In this document: in pieces, positions 33,556 to 43,979 of the stretch
Layout: each line of letters begins with the position of its first letter
Numbering within the stretch: the stretch's first letter is position 1
Notes under the pieces: generated by a model
The model's input: the letters and a program-made list of their open reading frames with translations, nothing else
Told to the model about the DNA's origin: nothing
Databases searched by the model: none
Translations under genes and position numbers: made by a program
Assembly (NCBI GenBank): GCA_000469685.2
Contig: LS997567.1
Span: 22,155,758 to 22,219,757 of the forward strand
Direction of reading: 5' to 3'
Length of the DNA: 64,000 nucleotides
From: Haemonchus contortus
Lineage: Eukaryota; Nematoda; Chromadorea; Rhabditida; Trichostrongylidae

Positions 33556-35068
33556 AACCATCGATACTAATAGGAGTAGAATCGTTCGAGCACATCGTAC
33601 TCCCCGATTATGCCCCAACTAGGCTTCCCTGTGGACTTCTGGCACAAAATACCGTATTTGGACCTGCTCTCTTAGGCAAGTCCGACAAACCACTTTACCA
33701 ACCAAACGAGGAACATCATATGTTCGTATGCCCAGTATTGATATCCGAAATCAAAGAATTCAGAGACATGTACGAACTAGAAGGAATGGGCATATCAACC
33801 GACGAATACAACAATGATGACACTGCATTTAACTACATGGACAGTTTCTCAAAGCATATAACTACCGAAAATAGAACAATCACAGCTTCTTTCCCCTTCA
33901 AGTATAACATAGTGGACCTTGAGAACAATTATGGCGTCGCAGCATCAAGACTGAATGCTCTTTTCAAAATCCACAGAGCTCATGAATTACAGAAACAGTG
34001 GTACATCGAAATACTAAAGGAGTACGAAAATAACGACATTATCGAAAAAATCCCTGACGAAGAAAAGTACCAGCCCAACATCATCATCTTCTACTCACCT
34101 CATTCAGGAGTATGGAGGAAAGAAAAACCCACTCCGTAAAGAATTGTATTCGATGCTTCATCAAAAGCAAAAGGGAAACTTTCACTCAACGATGTGATGC
34201 ACACTGGAGATAGTTTCGCAATTTCACAAACAAAATCCAAGACATACTCACAGTGAGCCGGTGGTGCAAAATACTTTTCACCGCAGACATTCGAGCAGCA
34301 TTCACGCAAATCCGGGTCACTCCTGAGCATTGCAACTTGCTACGATTCTTGTGGCTCAGAGATCCTGACCAATCCCCGAGCCAGGCTAATATTGTACATC
34401 ACCGATTCAAAAGACTTCCATTCGGAACAAAAGCGTCTCCTAGCACTCTAAATATGGCCACAACCACATTCCGCACCAGGATAGGCACGGAACTCTCGAA
34501 AGAAATACTGAACAATATCCACGTTGATAACGTCTTCTTAGCAGCAGAGTCAAGCGAGGAAGCAATTCAAAAGGTAGAGCTTTCCCGAAAGCTCTTAAGT
34601 CAAATAGGTATGAATCTAAGAGACTTCACCAGCAGTTCAGCTGAGGTCAACAGCATGATTCCAGAATCTATCAAAGGAAAAACAGGCCTCACCAAATTGC
34701 TAGGTGTAAGCTATAACACCGACAATGATCGAATATCACTACACATAAAATCATCACCAAGAGAGAGGATAACCAAACGAGAACTTGCAAGCGAAGTAGC
34801 CAAAATATACGACCCACTCGGACTCGCATTACCCTTATCGCTGAATGCCAACTTACGAATGCGAGAGGTTGTTTTGATAAAAAGCCCATGGAATAGCATA
34901 CTACCACAGCACTACGTTGATAAATGGAACGAAATTCACACTAAGATCAACGATACTATCATTTCACTCCACCGTAATATTGGGAGAGGAAATGAAAAGT
35001 GGGCAAATCCGTCCTATGGATTTTCGCCGACGCCAGCCAACTCGCCATCGTATGTTGCGCTTATGTGA
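33477..35068 (+). pseudogene. BEL/Pao reverse transcriptase
   Basis: 33,477-34,139 gives the linker (ILIGVESFEHIVLP, LLAQNTVFGPALLG) and the start of RT, ending in a stop at 34,139. Sequence then continues IVFDASSKAKGKLSLNDVMH and, from 34,253, ILFTADIRAAFTQIRVTPEH, LPFGTKASPSTLNMA and NIHVDNVFLAA, where other elements have YVDD/YVDN. KIYDPLGLALPLSL marks the start of the connection/RNase H-like part. At least two lesions break the frame (34,139; about 34,215-34,255). The family copies RNA to DNA in particles. Confidence 0.87.
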
Positions 35069-35586
35069 CCCACCTTTCAAACCATCACACAGATGGACTA
35101 TTATGCGCAAAAGTGAGACTGGCCCCACTCAAAAGAAAACTACCGACCCCGCGATTCGAACTCATCACAATATTGATATCCTCGTGCCTAGCAAAAACAA
35201 TATTGCACGTGTACAAAAAAAGAATTCAATCGCTCCACATCGTGAATGACAGTAAAATAGCACTCGCATGGCTACAGTCATCACGAAAACTCCCCATTTT
35301 CGTATCAAATCAAGTCGACCGTATACACAAGTTAATTAGCCAAATTCATGAGCTCGGCATCACTCTGGACTTCAAATACATAAAATCAGCCCACAACCCA
35401 GCCGACATCGCCACTCGACCGACAGACAAAGAACAGTTTCGAAACAGCGATTGGCTAACGGGACCACAGTGGCTCCAAATACTTGAACCGCAGTGGCCAA
35501 TCGACACGCCATGCAGTGAGGCAGGAGTCACAAGCGCCGACTCGTCGCCGCTGAAGACAATAGCACAACCAGCTGCGCATCCGTAA
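34999..35586 (+). pseudogene. BEL/Pao RNase H-like region
   Basis: The frame from 34,999 reads SVLWIFADASQLAIVCCAYV (the RNase H 'fvDAS' motif), ELITILISSCLAK, HIVNDSKIALAWLQSS (the S-D-S-type motif) and FKYIKSAHNPADIATRP (the 'H.NPAD..SRG' motif) in the expected order. It degrades the RNA strand during reverse transcription. The segment is open for 195 codons and overlaps the end of the RT frame. Confidence 0.8.
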
Positions 35587-35599
35587 TCAAAGCAAAACC

Positions 35600-36660
35600 A
35601 CCAGAAGATATACCCATTTTCGACCTTACACGCTTCCGCCACTACTCACAGGCATTGAGAACACTCGCGCGCGCTATGAAAGCGCTTGCGCACTGGACAT
35701 TAAAGCTCAGTGCGCGTACTAGTAGGCAAATAAACGCGACAGTAATTGGTCAATTTGCCGTAGACCACAACATAACGGCAGACGAAATCAGACGTTGTGA
35801 AAGCCGTTATTCTCCATAATGAAACTAAGAACACTAATTTCAACGAACTACAGTCCAAACAAAAAGATAAAACCCTATTTTACGACGAGAACAATTTGAT
35901 AGGAGTGAAGTCGCGGCTGAACACCGCTGCCTTCCCTCGTGATACATAAGAGCCTCTTTTTCCGAAATGATTCCGAATTGGTGCGCCTAATAATAAACGA
36001 AATACACGTCACGAACATGCACTGCGGACGAAATCATGTTTCATCGCTCCTAAGAATGCGATATGGGTCCCCAAACCATCGGCGAAAATAAGAAAGTTTC
36101 TTGGTCAGTGCGAAGTATGCAAAAGGGAACAAAGACTTCTGTTCTATCCCCCACCGATGGCGCCTCTACTACGAGACCGCTCTATTATCTGCAAACCATT
36201 CCAACATGTCGGTTGCGACTATATAGTACCTTTCACGGCGACAACAGTGAAAAAGCGTACATATCACTGTACACCTGCTTGACAACACGCGCTATCCACA
36301 TAGAACTTGTCGACAGCCTCTCCGCGTCAGCTTTTGCCGACAGTTTCCTACGCTTTATAAACCGCCGTGGAGTCCCTACAATAATAAGATCTTATTGCGG
36401 TACCAACTTTTTCCTGGGGGCAAAGGTCATTGACCATCTCTTCCAGAACACCACAAAAACGGGAAATTCAATCATGTCGTATTCAGCCACCAAGAACATC
36501 AAATGGGTATTTATTATTTATTTATTTACTACCACTTCGTCCCGTAGATTTTCCACAGGGAAACCTGAAGTTCTCCCTACCCGAGAGCTCCAACTCAGAC
36601 GAACGCGAAGACCCTTCTTACGGGGAAATAACCATTACCACATAGAGTAAGAAAAAGAAG
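35600..36660 (+). pseudogene. BEL/Pao integrase zinc finger and catalytic core
   Basis: At about 35,975-36,060 INEIHVTNMHCGRNHVSSLL supplies the His pair, and about 50 codons later a C-x2-C occurs (about 36,105-36,120), together the HHCC finger. The core follows with DYIVPFTATTVKK (frame-shifted, first Asp) and TIIRSYCGTNFFLGAK, where the usual second catalytic Asp (S-D-x-G-T-N) is Tyr. A TTTATTTATTTA stretch near 36,510-36,530 and altered downstream sequence destroy the region of the third acidic residue. Several frameshifts. The integrase is dead. Confidence 0.75.
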
Positions 36661-36719
36661 CTCTCAAGTTTGCAGGAGACGCCGCCAACTCCTTTTGGAT
36701 TAAGTGGTACAGAGAATAC

Positions 36720-36995
36720 TTGACAGAGCTACGCGACACACACAAGTCGTCTCCGAACCGAACCAGGCACAACTCCTGCTCAGAACCCAAAATTGGCGAA
36801 GTCGTACTAATACTGCCAGACGAACCCGTCCCTCGTAGCAACTGGCATCTTGGACGTATCGCTGAGCTTATACGAGGTTCCGATGGCCTAGTAAGATCAG
36901 TGAGAGTTATCACGTCTTCCGGAAAGACATCCTATGATCTTACAACAAAACTCGTTCCACTTGAAATTCAAAGCAGTTTCACTGGGGAAATATGA
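36720..36995 (+). pseudogene. BEL/Pao integrase C-terminal domain (DUF5641-like)
   Basis: The frame reads KIGEVVLILPDEPVPRSNWH, LGRIAELIRGSDGLVRSVRV and LTTKLVPLEI. This is the SH3-like C-terminal module of BEL/Pao integrase that ends with a conserved 'L(v/y)PLEi'. It follows the core after a short frame break and marks the end of Pol. Well conserved and open from 36,720 to its stop at 36,993-36,995. Confidence 0.85.
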
Positions 36996-37079
36996 CACGT
37001 AACATAGCAACGGAATCCAAGACGAAGCAAAACCTTTAGAGAACGTCGCTGCCCAGAAAGGCAAAAGAAAACGTAAAGT

Positions 37080-38785
37080 ACTATGAGTCCACTCAGGACT
37101 GCAATTCCCCTAATAATTCCAGAACGGCTAACCTACACAGGCCAACACGATGCCTTCTCTATCCTCTTCTCCTTCTACAATTCGCAGTACCAGGCCATGC
37201 GCAGCCTTATCTTGCAAAAATAGAATTGGAAAAATAACGCATGCAATGTCAGAATACACCCTGTGCTTCAATCAAGTATGTCGACCTCAAACGCAAAACA
37301 CCTCCACCTTATTTACGTTGCCTCCTTCGGTTCATAACCTCAACCTAAATGTAGCGATTCATTCCAATAACGATACAACATCACTCAGCTATACTGAAAA
37401 CTGCAAAAGACGCCCATTTTGCGATGACAAAACATTTTTCACACTGGGTTTTCTGGGCAACCCCCACTCTTGGCCCATAGGTGCAATTTTGTCAGTAGTG
37501 CCACCATTCATCACACCAATCCTCATTTTAATATTGCTCGCAATCACCATTTTGAAACGCATGCCAATTAAGCCTGAAAAACTCAAACTTCCCGTCCCAC
37601 ACTCTTGGAAACTCTCCAGCCAGTTCAGTTTTCGCTGGAAGATTTGAAGCCGCCTTTATATGTGACCACTGCTTTAACACTCTTAGCTTTGGCCACCGTG
37701 TGTACGCTAAGCTGTCAACACACGCACATGCGCTATGTTACTGGGCTGATCTGTAACGACAGCATAATTGCAAACTCGAACTTGAACAAGAATTTCTATT
37801 CAACAGACTCAATAGGGACGCGTGTATTCTCTTACGGCATCAAAATCGAACCATAGGGAATCTCAAAATCACATTTCCACTTTTACGACAGATCTGCAAC
37901 AAGAAAGTTCTGTTCTATACAAGAGATACCTTCACTAAAGTGAACTATGAAAAAATGTGCGCGTTTATGGGATCATGTTTAACCCATAGTTGCGCAACAA
38001 TGAAGCACAATGAATCGATACCCGAATTGCGTGAAGCAGAAATCTATCCTGGTTATTCAACGTGCACCGCTTCCTGTGGAGGCATAGCATGCGGTTGCTT
38101 CACAGTCCTACCATTCCCATCTTGCTTGTTTTATAGAGTTGCACATGTTCCACACACTTAAGATGTAAACTACGTCTTTGCATGCTCATTGTGGAGCTTG
38201 GGAGCTTAGGAATCCACTTAGACTCCCAATTCTCCACTCCAGACAACTCCACAAAGGTCCCTCTACGGATACACCCCTACGTACGTTCACCACTTCAGGG
38301 ATAGGACATAAAAGTAATTTCCATCTAGCATACATCACCTCCAATCCTCAATAGACGTTTTGCCGCATCACCGTACATGAATGTGATACTGGACGATCAA
38401 TTCAAAGTATCAGTTAAATGTCCAGATGCGGCAACGGCAGCTGAACATTTCTACGCATGCCAATGCCGTAACTTGTGCATGCACTCCCAGTAAGGACGCG
38501 GTGCAATGCAATTGTGCTCAAAGTACGATGCGCGGAATGAAATACACAGCGCAAGAGCTACCACTTATAACACCTCATCTCAACATAAGTGCAGCAGATA
38601 CGGTTGCAGCGGACACTCACGATACCGAAATCTCATTACTGATTGGGTCCCATAAGCAACTTCAAATGGCACAACATCTGGTTGATCCACCTTGTTTCTT
38701 GCATACAACAACTATAACGGGTTGCTATAGCTGTCAAGAAGCTTCAAAAATAACGGCGTACTGTTATTCCATTAAAGCAGTGTAG
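37080..38785 (+). pseudogene. Env-like glycoprotein region (phlebovirus Gc-type, broken)
   Basis: Four plus-strand frames (37,150-37,647; 37,605-37,856; 37,940-38,161; 38,426-38,785) together resemble the envelope gene of nematode Cer/Tas BEL/Pao elements, which derives from a phlebovirus class II fusion glycoprotein (established for the family). Seen here are a hydrophobic segment (about 37,470-37,560), a second one (about 37,650-37,715), and Cys-rich parts such as CTASCGGIACGCF (about 38,060-38,100) and CACTPSKDAVQCNC. Frameshifts and stops separate the pieces, and part of the ectodomain is unreadable. It cannot give a working protein. Confidence 0.68.
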
Positions 38786-38989
38786 TCGTCCTTGACTGCA
38801 CAGACCAGTCACGCCTGCTAAAATGTTCACCTTAAAACGAAAACAACGCTATATCTCTAGAATACAATCGTACACACGTAAATGATATCTGTTCATTCCG
38901 TTGTGCAGGAAAACGCCAAACAATTTCCCTAACAGGTACCCTCCTCTATCACAGTAACAGGTACCCTCCTCTATCACAGGGCAATAACG

Positions 38990-39521
38990 GACGAAGAAAT
39001 CTTCAACACCGGCGAAAACACCAATGCGAACAACAGCTGGTGGAATGACATCCCGGACCTAGGTCCCCTAATGCACGTATCTCACACGCTGGAAGAGCGC
39101 ACTAGGAATAGCAGCGCGCCTGGAAATAGCAAAACTCCTGTACTGGATCTCGCAGCTACACGTCGTCTCGACCCATTCCAGGCATCGATTCAACTCACTC
39201 TGAACATGCTGACTACTACAATGCAAGCTATTCAGAGTAGACTGAATTCCATCGAAACTAAGATCGACTCTTTGGTTGCCCACCCTACCATGCATGTTTT
39301 GCGACATTGAAGAACACCGTTCTTCTTCCTGCACCCTATTTCCCGATACTGTGTCTCGTTCTCTCCGTTTGAGAGATCGAGACAAGTGCACGTCCTGTCT
39401 GGCAACTGCACATGGTATTTGTCTCAAAAAGTGTCGCAACTGCGGAGGACCGTATCATGCGATTCTCTGCAACACAAAACCAACAAGTGGGCCACCAGCA
39501 AAGCGCCATCGATCGGATTGA
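38990..39521 (+). pseudogene. Post-env ORF: coiled coil plus three-knuckle zinc domain
   Basis: After env, before the 3' LTR, a frame from about 38,990 to 39,308 ends in a predicted short coiled coil (LTTTMQAIQSRLNSIETKID). After a frame change, 39,276-39,521 reads CMFCDIEEHRSSSC, CTSCLATAHGIC and CRNCGGPYHAILC. Such C-x2-C knuckle sets resemble BEL/Pao gag knuckles but are distinct from the one at 32,780-32,960 in this element. Nucleic-acid binding is likely. The role and origin of a second knuckle protein after env are unclear. Confidence 0.6.
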
Positions 39522-40015
39522 CGATGAGTCGATTTTGATCCACTGCATTTTATTTGGGGACGTTTTATATGTTGTTACATGTTTTACAAGTTTGTTTGTT
39601 TTACTTCTCATTCACTTTGTATTCATTCAAATGCCCAATCCTCATAATGTAAACGCAAAATTACCGTTCACACCACACCAAACAAAAATCACTCGCTCTC
39701 TGGCCAATCTCTCGCGGCTCGGCGATGAAAGCACACTATCACATATGTCTCATTATGTTTATTCTCACAATGCTTAGTCGTCAGTTCAGTCTCAACTCAC
39801 ACTCTGTCGTCAGTTCAGGGGCAGGAACCGGCTCCTATTGGTACGCGATTGACCCATCAAAAAGTCAATGTCAAGTGAGCATTATTTTGCGTACTTATCC
39901 ATTTCCATTCATCTCTTTCATACTTCAATAATTCGAATGTATGCTTATTTTCCTTTTCCTATGTTGGTTTCTCATGCTGCTTCGCACTACTCAAAAATTT
40001 TCCGCGGCCGGGGAA
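39522..40015 (+). other. BEL/Pao 3' untranslated region and purine-rich tract
   Basis: Non-coding and AT-rich, with an alternative frame ending at 39,777. A short GGCCGGGGAA tract (40,006-40,015) immediately before the 3' LTR could be the polypurine tract. Confidence 0.5.
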
Positions 40016-40326
40016 TGTCGCGGCAGACCCCGCAGCCGCTACGTTTCATAGTTTAATGTATGTTGAAAGCATGCAGAGGCTCCGCCTCCTGCCCTCAGTT
40101 TTCTCGACCGAGGAGACAATACGGTCGTTCCGGGCCTGTAGTCTTCAGTCGTTCCTGACCCGTAGTCTTCAGTTACTCTTCGCCTTCAGTCTTCAGTTGT
40201 TCCTTGCCTTTAGTCCTCAGCTGTGCCTTGCATTTGGTAGTCATCAGTCGTTATCAGCCTATGTCAGTCATCAGTCGCACAATAAAGGGGCTTGATAAAT
40301 AAAATCTGTGTGTCGAAGCCCGCGCA
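40016..40326 (+). repeat. BEL/Pao 3' LTR (311 bp)
   Basis: Matches the 5' LTR over its full length, TGTCGCGG...CGCGCA, with two AATAAA signals near 40,281 and 40,297. An identical-looking C-terminal peptide frame in both LTRs is simply the repeat. Confidence 0.9.
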
Positions 40327-40439
40327 AACAAATTCAGTGAAGACGACGGAGAAGGAAAGCTCCAGTAAAATCGTTTGATTACAAACTAAAAATACTAGAA
40401 AAATTCGAATGGCTAATACTTGGTAGGAAAACCGTGATT

Positions 40440-41000
40440 CTCTATCACTGCGAGAACGCATTGAGTCGATTAGCTCCCGTATGAAAGTCAGTGGTATTGC
40501 TTTCCATCCTGTAGCTGACAGAGCAAATTCCTCATCCATGTTTTTGGTGTTAGACTCTTCAAACACAACCTCCCAAGCTTTTCCCATACGTGTGCTAGAG
40601 TTGGAGTTTCTGGGGTTGTGGAGACCGGCTTGACCAATCGAGAAGTCTGACTTTTGTTCATCAGTTGAGGCCCTCACGACATTTGATGTGTGCTTCGGAT
40701 CGATATCTTACTGCAGAATCCATCCATGTTCTGTTGCGCCCATGTTAGGACACCACTCCCCATCATGTCCCTGTAGCTTCTGCCCGTCACCGCTCCGTTT
40801 ACTCTTAGGACCCATGCCATCTCATGAAAGCTTTGTAGACCATCACTGATCCTCCACCATGCTTCTCTGTAGGCCTGATATTTTTAAAATTGAACCGCTC
40901 ACCTGATAGACGTCGCACGTACTTTATTGCATCACTTCTATACTGGTTGAATTTGCTTTCATCCGTTAAAGTACTGTGCTCTACTCAGCCGAGATTCATG
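40440..41000 (-). pseudogene. Tc1-like transposase relic (right of BEL/Pao)
   Basis: On the minus strand 'gcatgggtcctaagagtaaacgg' and the following sequence parallel the left copy base for base (left 30,790-31,130). Coding follows as VVRASTDEQKSDFSIGQAGL, then a block equal to Tc1 'EHVW..L' (MGKAWEVVFEES) and TGWKAIPLTFIRELIDSMRS, a classical Tc1 C-terminus. Frameshifts are present. Orientation is opposite to the left copy. The N-terminal DNA-binding part is not recognisable. Confidence 0.72.
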
Positions 41001-41118
41001 CATGTGTCGGCGCGCGAACTCGACTCGAACATTTCGTGCACTCTGACTTCTCCACCCCAAAAATAACCACTTTTCTCTTTTGAATTCAAATTTTCACTCA
41101 CGTTCTTAAGAACTGTTG

Positions 41119-41346
<228 letters not shown>

Positions 41347-41459
41347 ACTGGAGGACTGTTTATGTATTTGATTTCACTACACACTCTGTATATACCTATA
41401 TAACTATATATCTTACCTACATCAGGTCCACATACCCACATATACAGTGCGTTTCACAA

Positions 41460-42130
41460 ATACAAACTCGGCAAGAAAGGTCTATGATAAAAAGAAAGTT
41501 ACTTTGAATAGTTTTCTAGGGTTTTCCAATCTTGAAAAATATATTCACCACAGAGAAAAACGACCTCCCCTTATCCTTTGAGCAAATCACCGATGCCTTG
41601 GTACAGAAGTCGGGAAGCGATGACTCAAAGTAATCGTCGATTGCCGCTTTCGGATCACCAAGTTGCAGAATGGGATGCTTGAGAAGGTGATGCACACGGT
41701 AATCAAAAGGGCACACGGAACCGAGCCAATCCCGTCAATTTTCGACGGGTGTGTAAGCGAAGTTCCGACGTGCCTTGTCGCTATATAGATACCTCATTTA
41801 TGGTCTTGGACAACTTTCTCTAATCGCGTTGTCCAAATGGGCTCTATGAGCGACAGCGGTGTAGTGAATGACTCACATCTCTTCCCCGAATTTATCAAAC
41901 GCTTGCGTTACATCGAAGGCTGGTATCTCCCGCAGTAAAGCAATCAACCAATTGCTGTCCGTTGTCAGCGAGCAGTGCTTTTAGCGACTGAGTTACTATA
42001 AATTTTAGCAATTATACTCGCGTTTTTTCCCTAGCCGTGTAGCCGTGTCTAGTAGATGACGGTACGAAGGTGGTGTTGTAAAGTTGCGGAGACCCCTGTG
42101 CGTGCCCTTTACTAATGAGTAGAATTCCAG
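41460..42130 (-). pseudogene. mariner-derived segment, transposase C-terminus
   Basis: The minus strand at 41,716-41,516 reads DYRVHHLLKHPILQLGDPKA and IDDYFESSLPDF, then a shifted GIGDLL..GEVVF..GEYIF. These are the end of a mariner transposase ('..FF.skp..ff..Gi..Lp.RW..vv...GeYi'). The segment parallels the mariner at 20,393-21,270 over about 650 bp, including its non-coding interior. No terminal repeats are left. Confidence 0.6.
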
Positions 42131-42469
42131 GGAAAAGTCAACGAACTTAATTACCCCAGTCTCGTGTTCACCTTCTCATAAAAAATATGTAAGGCTCAGA
42201 TTTTTTTTATCAAAAAGCTTTCCTGCTAACTTGATGTAAGAGAGCCTTCAGATTCTCCAGTTCTAGAATAAGCAACCAAGTGGGGATGTTACTATGCAGT
42301 GCCCATTTATCAGGTTCTAACCTTAAATTAACCCTGTTTACAAATATTGGTTGCATCATGTCTTAACATTTCTTTTTAAAATAATTTCGGTTGTTGCTTC
42401 GTTCTATAAGATAGTAGAAGATAATCTTGAAAATTCGTTAAGTAAGTCAGTTTTGATGGCAGCCGTTCT

Positions 42470-42780
42470 ATTAATCGCAAACCCCGGTCCGAGTTGTCAA
42501 GCTCTTGTACAAATCGATGTTAAAGGACAAATGCGTGTGACGTGGACACCTATTCCAATGTGGGGTCAGCCGGTCCCATGTTTCAATAATCACATCGTCG
42601 ATCCCGGAAACTGCAGTCAGCTTGCGATGGCTTCTTATGTCCCGTTGCCGTGTGCTGACGTCGTTCTTGATCTTTCTGATTTGCATCATCAGATCTTCGA
42701 TACATGATCCGATACACTTTGTGTATGCAACCGAATCGCTTTCTCAGTTCTTCCCCTTGGGTAAGCTGCCGTGACAACGT
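42470..42780 (-). pseudogene. RTE-type LINE endonuclease fragment
   Basis: Minus-strand frames 42,777-42,583 (VYRIMYRRSDDANQKDQERR) and 42,689-42,471 parallel the start of the RTE endonuclease at 44,997-44,722 (MYRRPDDVGKEDQVRR), i.e. the region before the 'TETR' motif. Only about 300 bp is present, with frameshifts. Confidence 0.6.
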
Positions 42781-43065
42781 CTCCCGAGCAGCCCTTCTCG
42801 ACTCGGTTACTCAAGCACCTTCAGCGAAATTGGGTCCATTTATTGGGTTATTCGAATTTTTGAGGTAGATTATCGGTAACAACTTCACAGAGAACAAATT
42901 CGTATATTTAGATCGTGTATACTACGTTTTGCTATGTAATGGTTTGTCATCTTTCTACAAGTTTCATTGTCGCATTCTCATAGAAGGCTCTAGAGTCACT
43001 GTTTTAGGTGTATTTTGCAGTCCTCCAGTGAATCAAACGATCTCCCGCGAAAGGAATTCAGGGAT

Positions 43066-43185
43066 CTGAACAACTCATAGCCTAATTGTGTATATGTAAT
43101 AATATATGGAGTAGTATACGGTGTTGTATGAGACGTCGCGCTCGTATATTTCAGATAAAGCACAATTAGGCTATGAGTTGTTCAG
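43066..43185. mobile_element. 120-bp hairpin MITE with 25-bp perfect terminal repeats
   Basis: 43,066-43,090 and 43,161-43,185 are perfect inverted repeats of 25 bp (starting CTGAACAACTCATAG) around a 70-bp AT-rich centre. It sits in a mariner transposase relic. A clear target duplication was not found. Confidence 0.8.
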
Positions 43186-43199
43186 GTCCATGAACTAAT

Positions 43200-43790
43200 G
43201 GCAAGCAAATCTTCACGGTTGACTAGTAGTTGTGGGTGCTTCTGTCGACTCCTGCCTTCAAATGACCAACTTTCAGAAGTTATTGTTTGCCTGTGTGGCA
43301 GCAGCTCTCAATAGTTAATTTCTTTCCAGTCTCACCAGCAACTCCAGAGTGCAGTCTTCAGCCCATGGATTTCGTTTTTGGAGTGATTTGTAGCGGTTCT
43401 CTGAGATTACCCGACAATCGTTCCCACTCTACGTTGTCGCGCACAATTTTTCTCTTCTTCACTGACCATGCATTTCAGGAATGATTCCAAGCGACAAATA
43501 GCACACGGAAACGAGGTTCAGTAGACTGCGCTCACCCAGTTTGTGAGGTATTTGAACATTAAGGCGGCTACCAAATCATGTTCCATCAAATGGCCGTGAG
43601 TAGTCGAATGTGACACTCTGAGCCTTTCCGCTTGCTCACGAGTGGTTATGCGCTGATCCGATTCGATTCACATTTCGATTTATCGTTATCATCCGATGGT
43701 CGACCTTTGCCGATTTCTCATTGAGCATTGTCTCCGTAAATATCGCTCACCTCTTTCGCGGTTCGTGCTTCGCCTCTGCTTTTACAGTGT
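43200..43790 (-). pseudogene. mariner transposase N-terminal and middle relic
   Basis: The minus strand reads QRITTREQAERLRVSHSTTH (second helix-turn-helix of mariner, about 43,660-43,595), then RLESFLKCMVSEEEKNCARQ (equivalent to 'pFl.rivTgDEKWi', catalytic block degraded) and ALWSCW.DWKEINY.ELLPH (equivalent to 'LLSvwWDwkGiv.yELLp'), then LLVNREDLLAI up to the MITE. Many stops. The C-terminus may be the segment at 41,516-41,716, separated by later insertions. Confidence 0.7.
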
Positions 43791-43979
43791 TGGAAAAGCA
43801 TCAAGTGTCGAAAATGCTATCGAAGTCGCTCATCTCTCTCACCGACTGTACAAATATACGGAAACTAAACTCAAGAAAAAACATACTACGAATCAAAATA
43901 AGGAAGAATGTTTACCTTTCCAGAAAATATATTGTACGTTGAGTTTATATTGGAATCGGCGAGAACTTTCCGAACGACC

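Larger units (their letters stand above)
31172..40326 (+). mobile_element. BEL/Pao retroelement with env-like region, complete but decayed
   Basis: Two LTRs enclose, in order, a tRNA-Gly primer site, gag with zinc knuckles, protease, RT, RNase H, integrase with C-terminal domain, an env-like glycoprotein region and a coiled-coil/zinc-knuckle ORF. The layout is that of nematode BEL/Pao elements of the Cer/Tas group that acquired a phlebovirus-type envelope gene. Many stops and frameshifts and about 6% LTR divergence show it is an old, immobile copy. Confidence 0.88.

Noticed and set aside
30793..41000. Composite transposon made of the two Tc1 copies carrying the BEL/Pao element
   Set aside because: No outer terminal repeats or TA duplications were found, and composite Tc1 mobilisation of 10 kb is unlikely; reported only as an arrangement.
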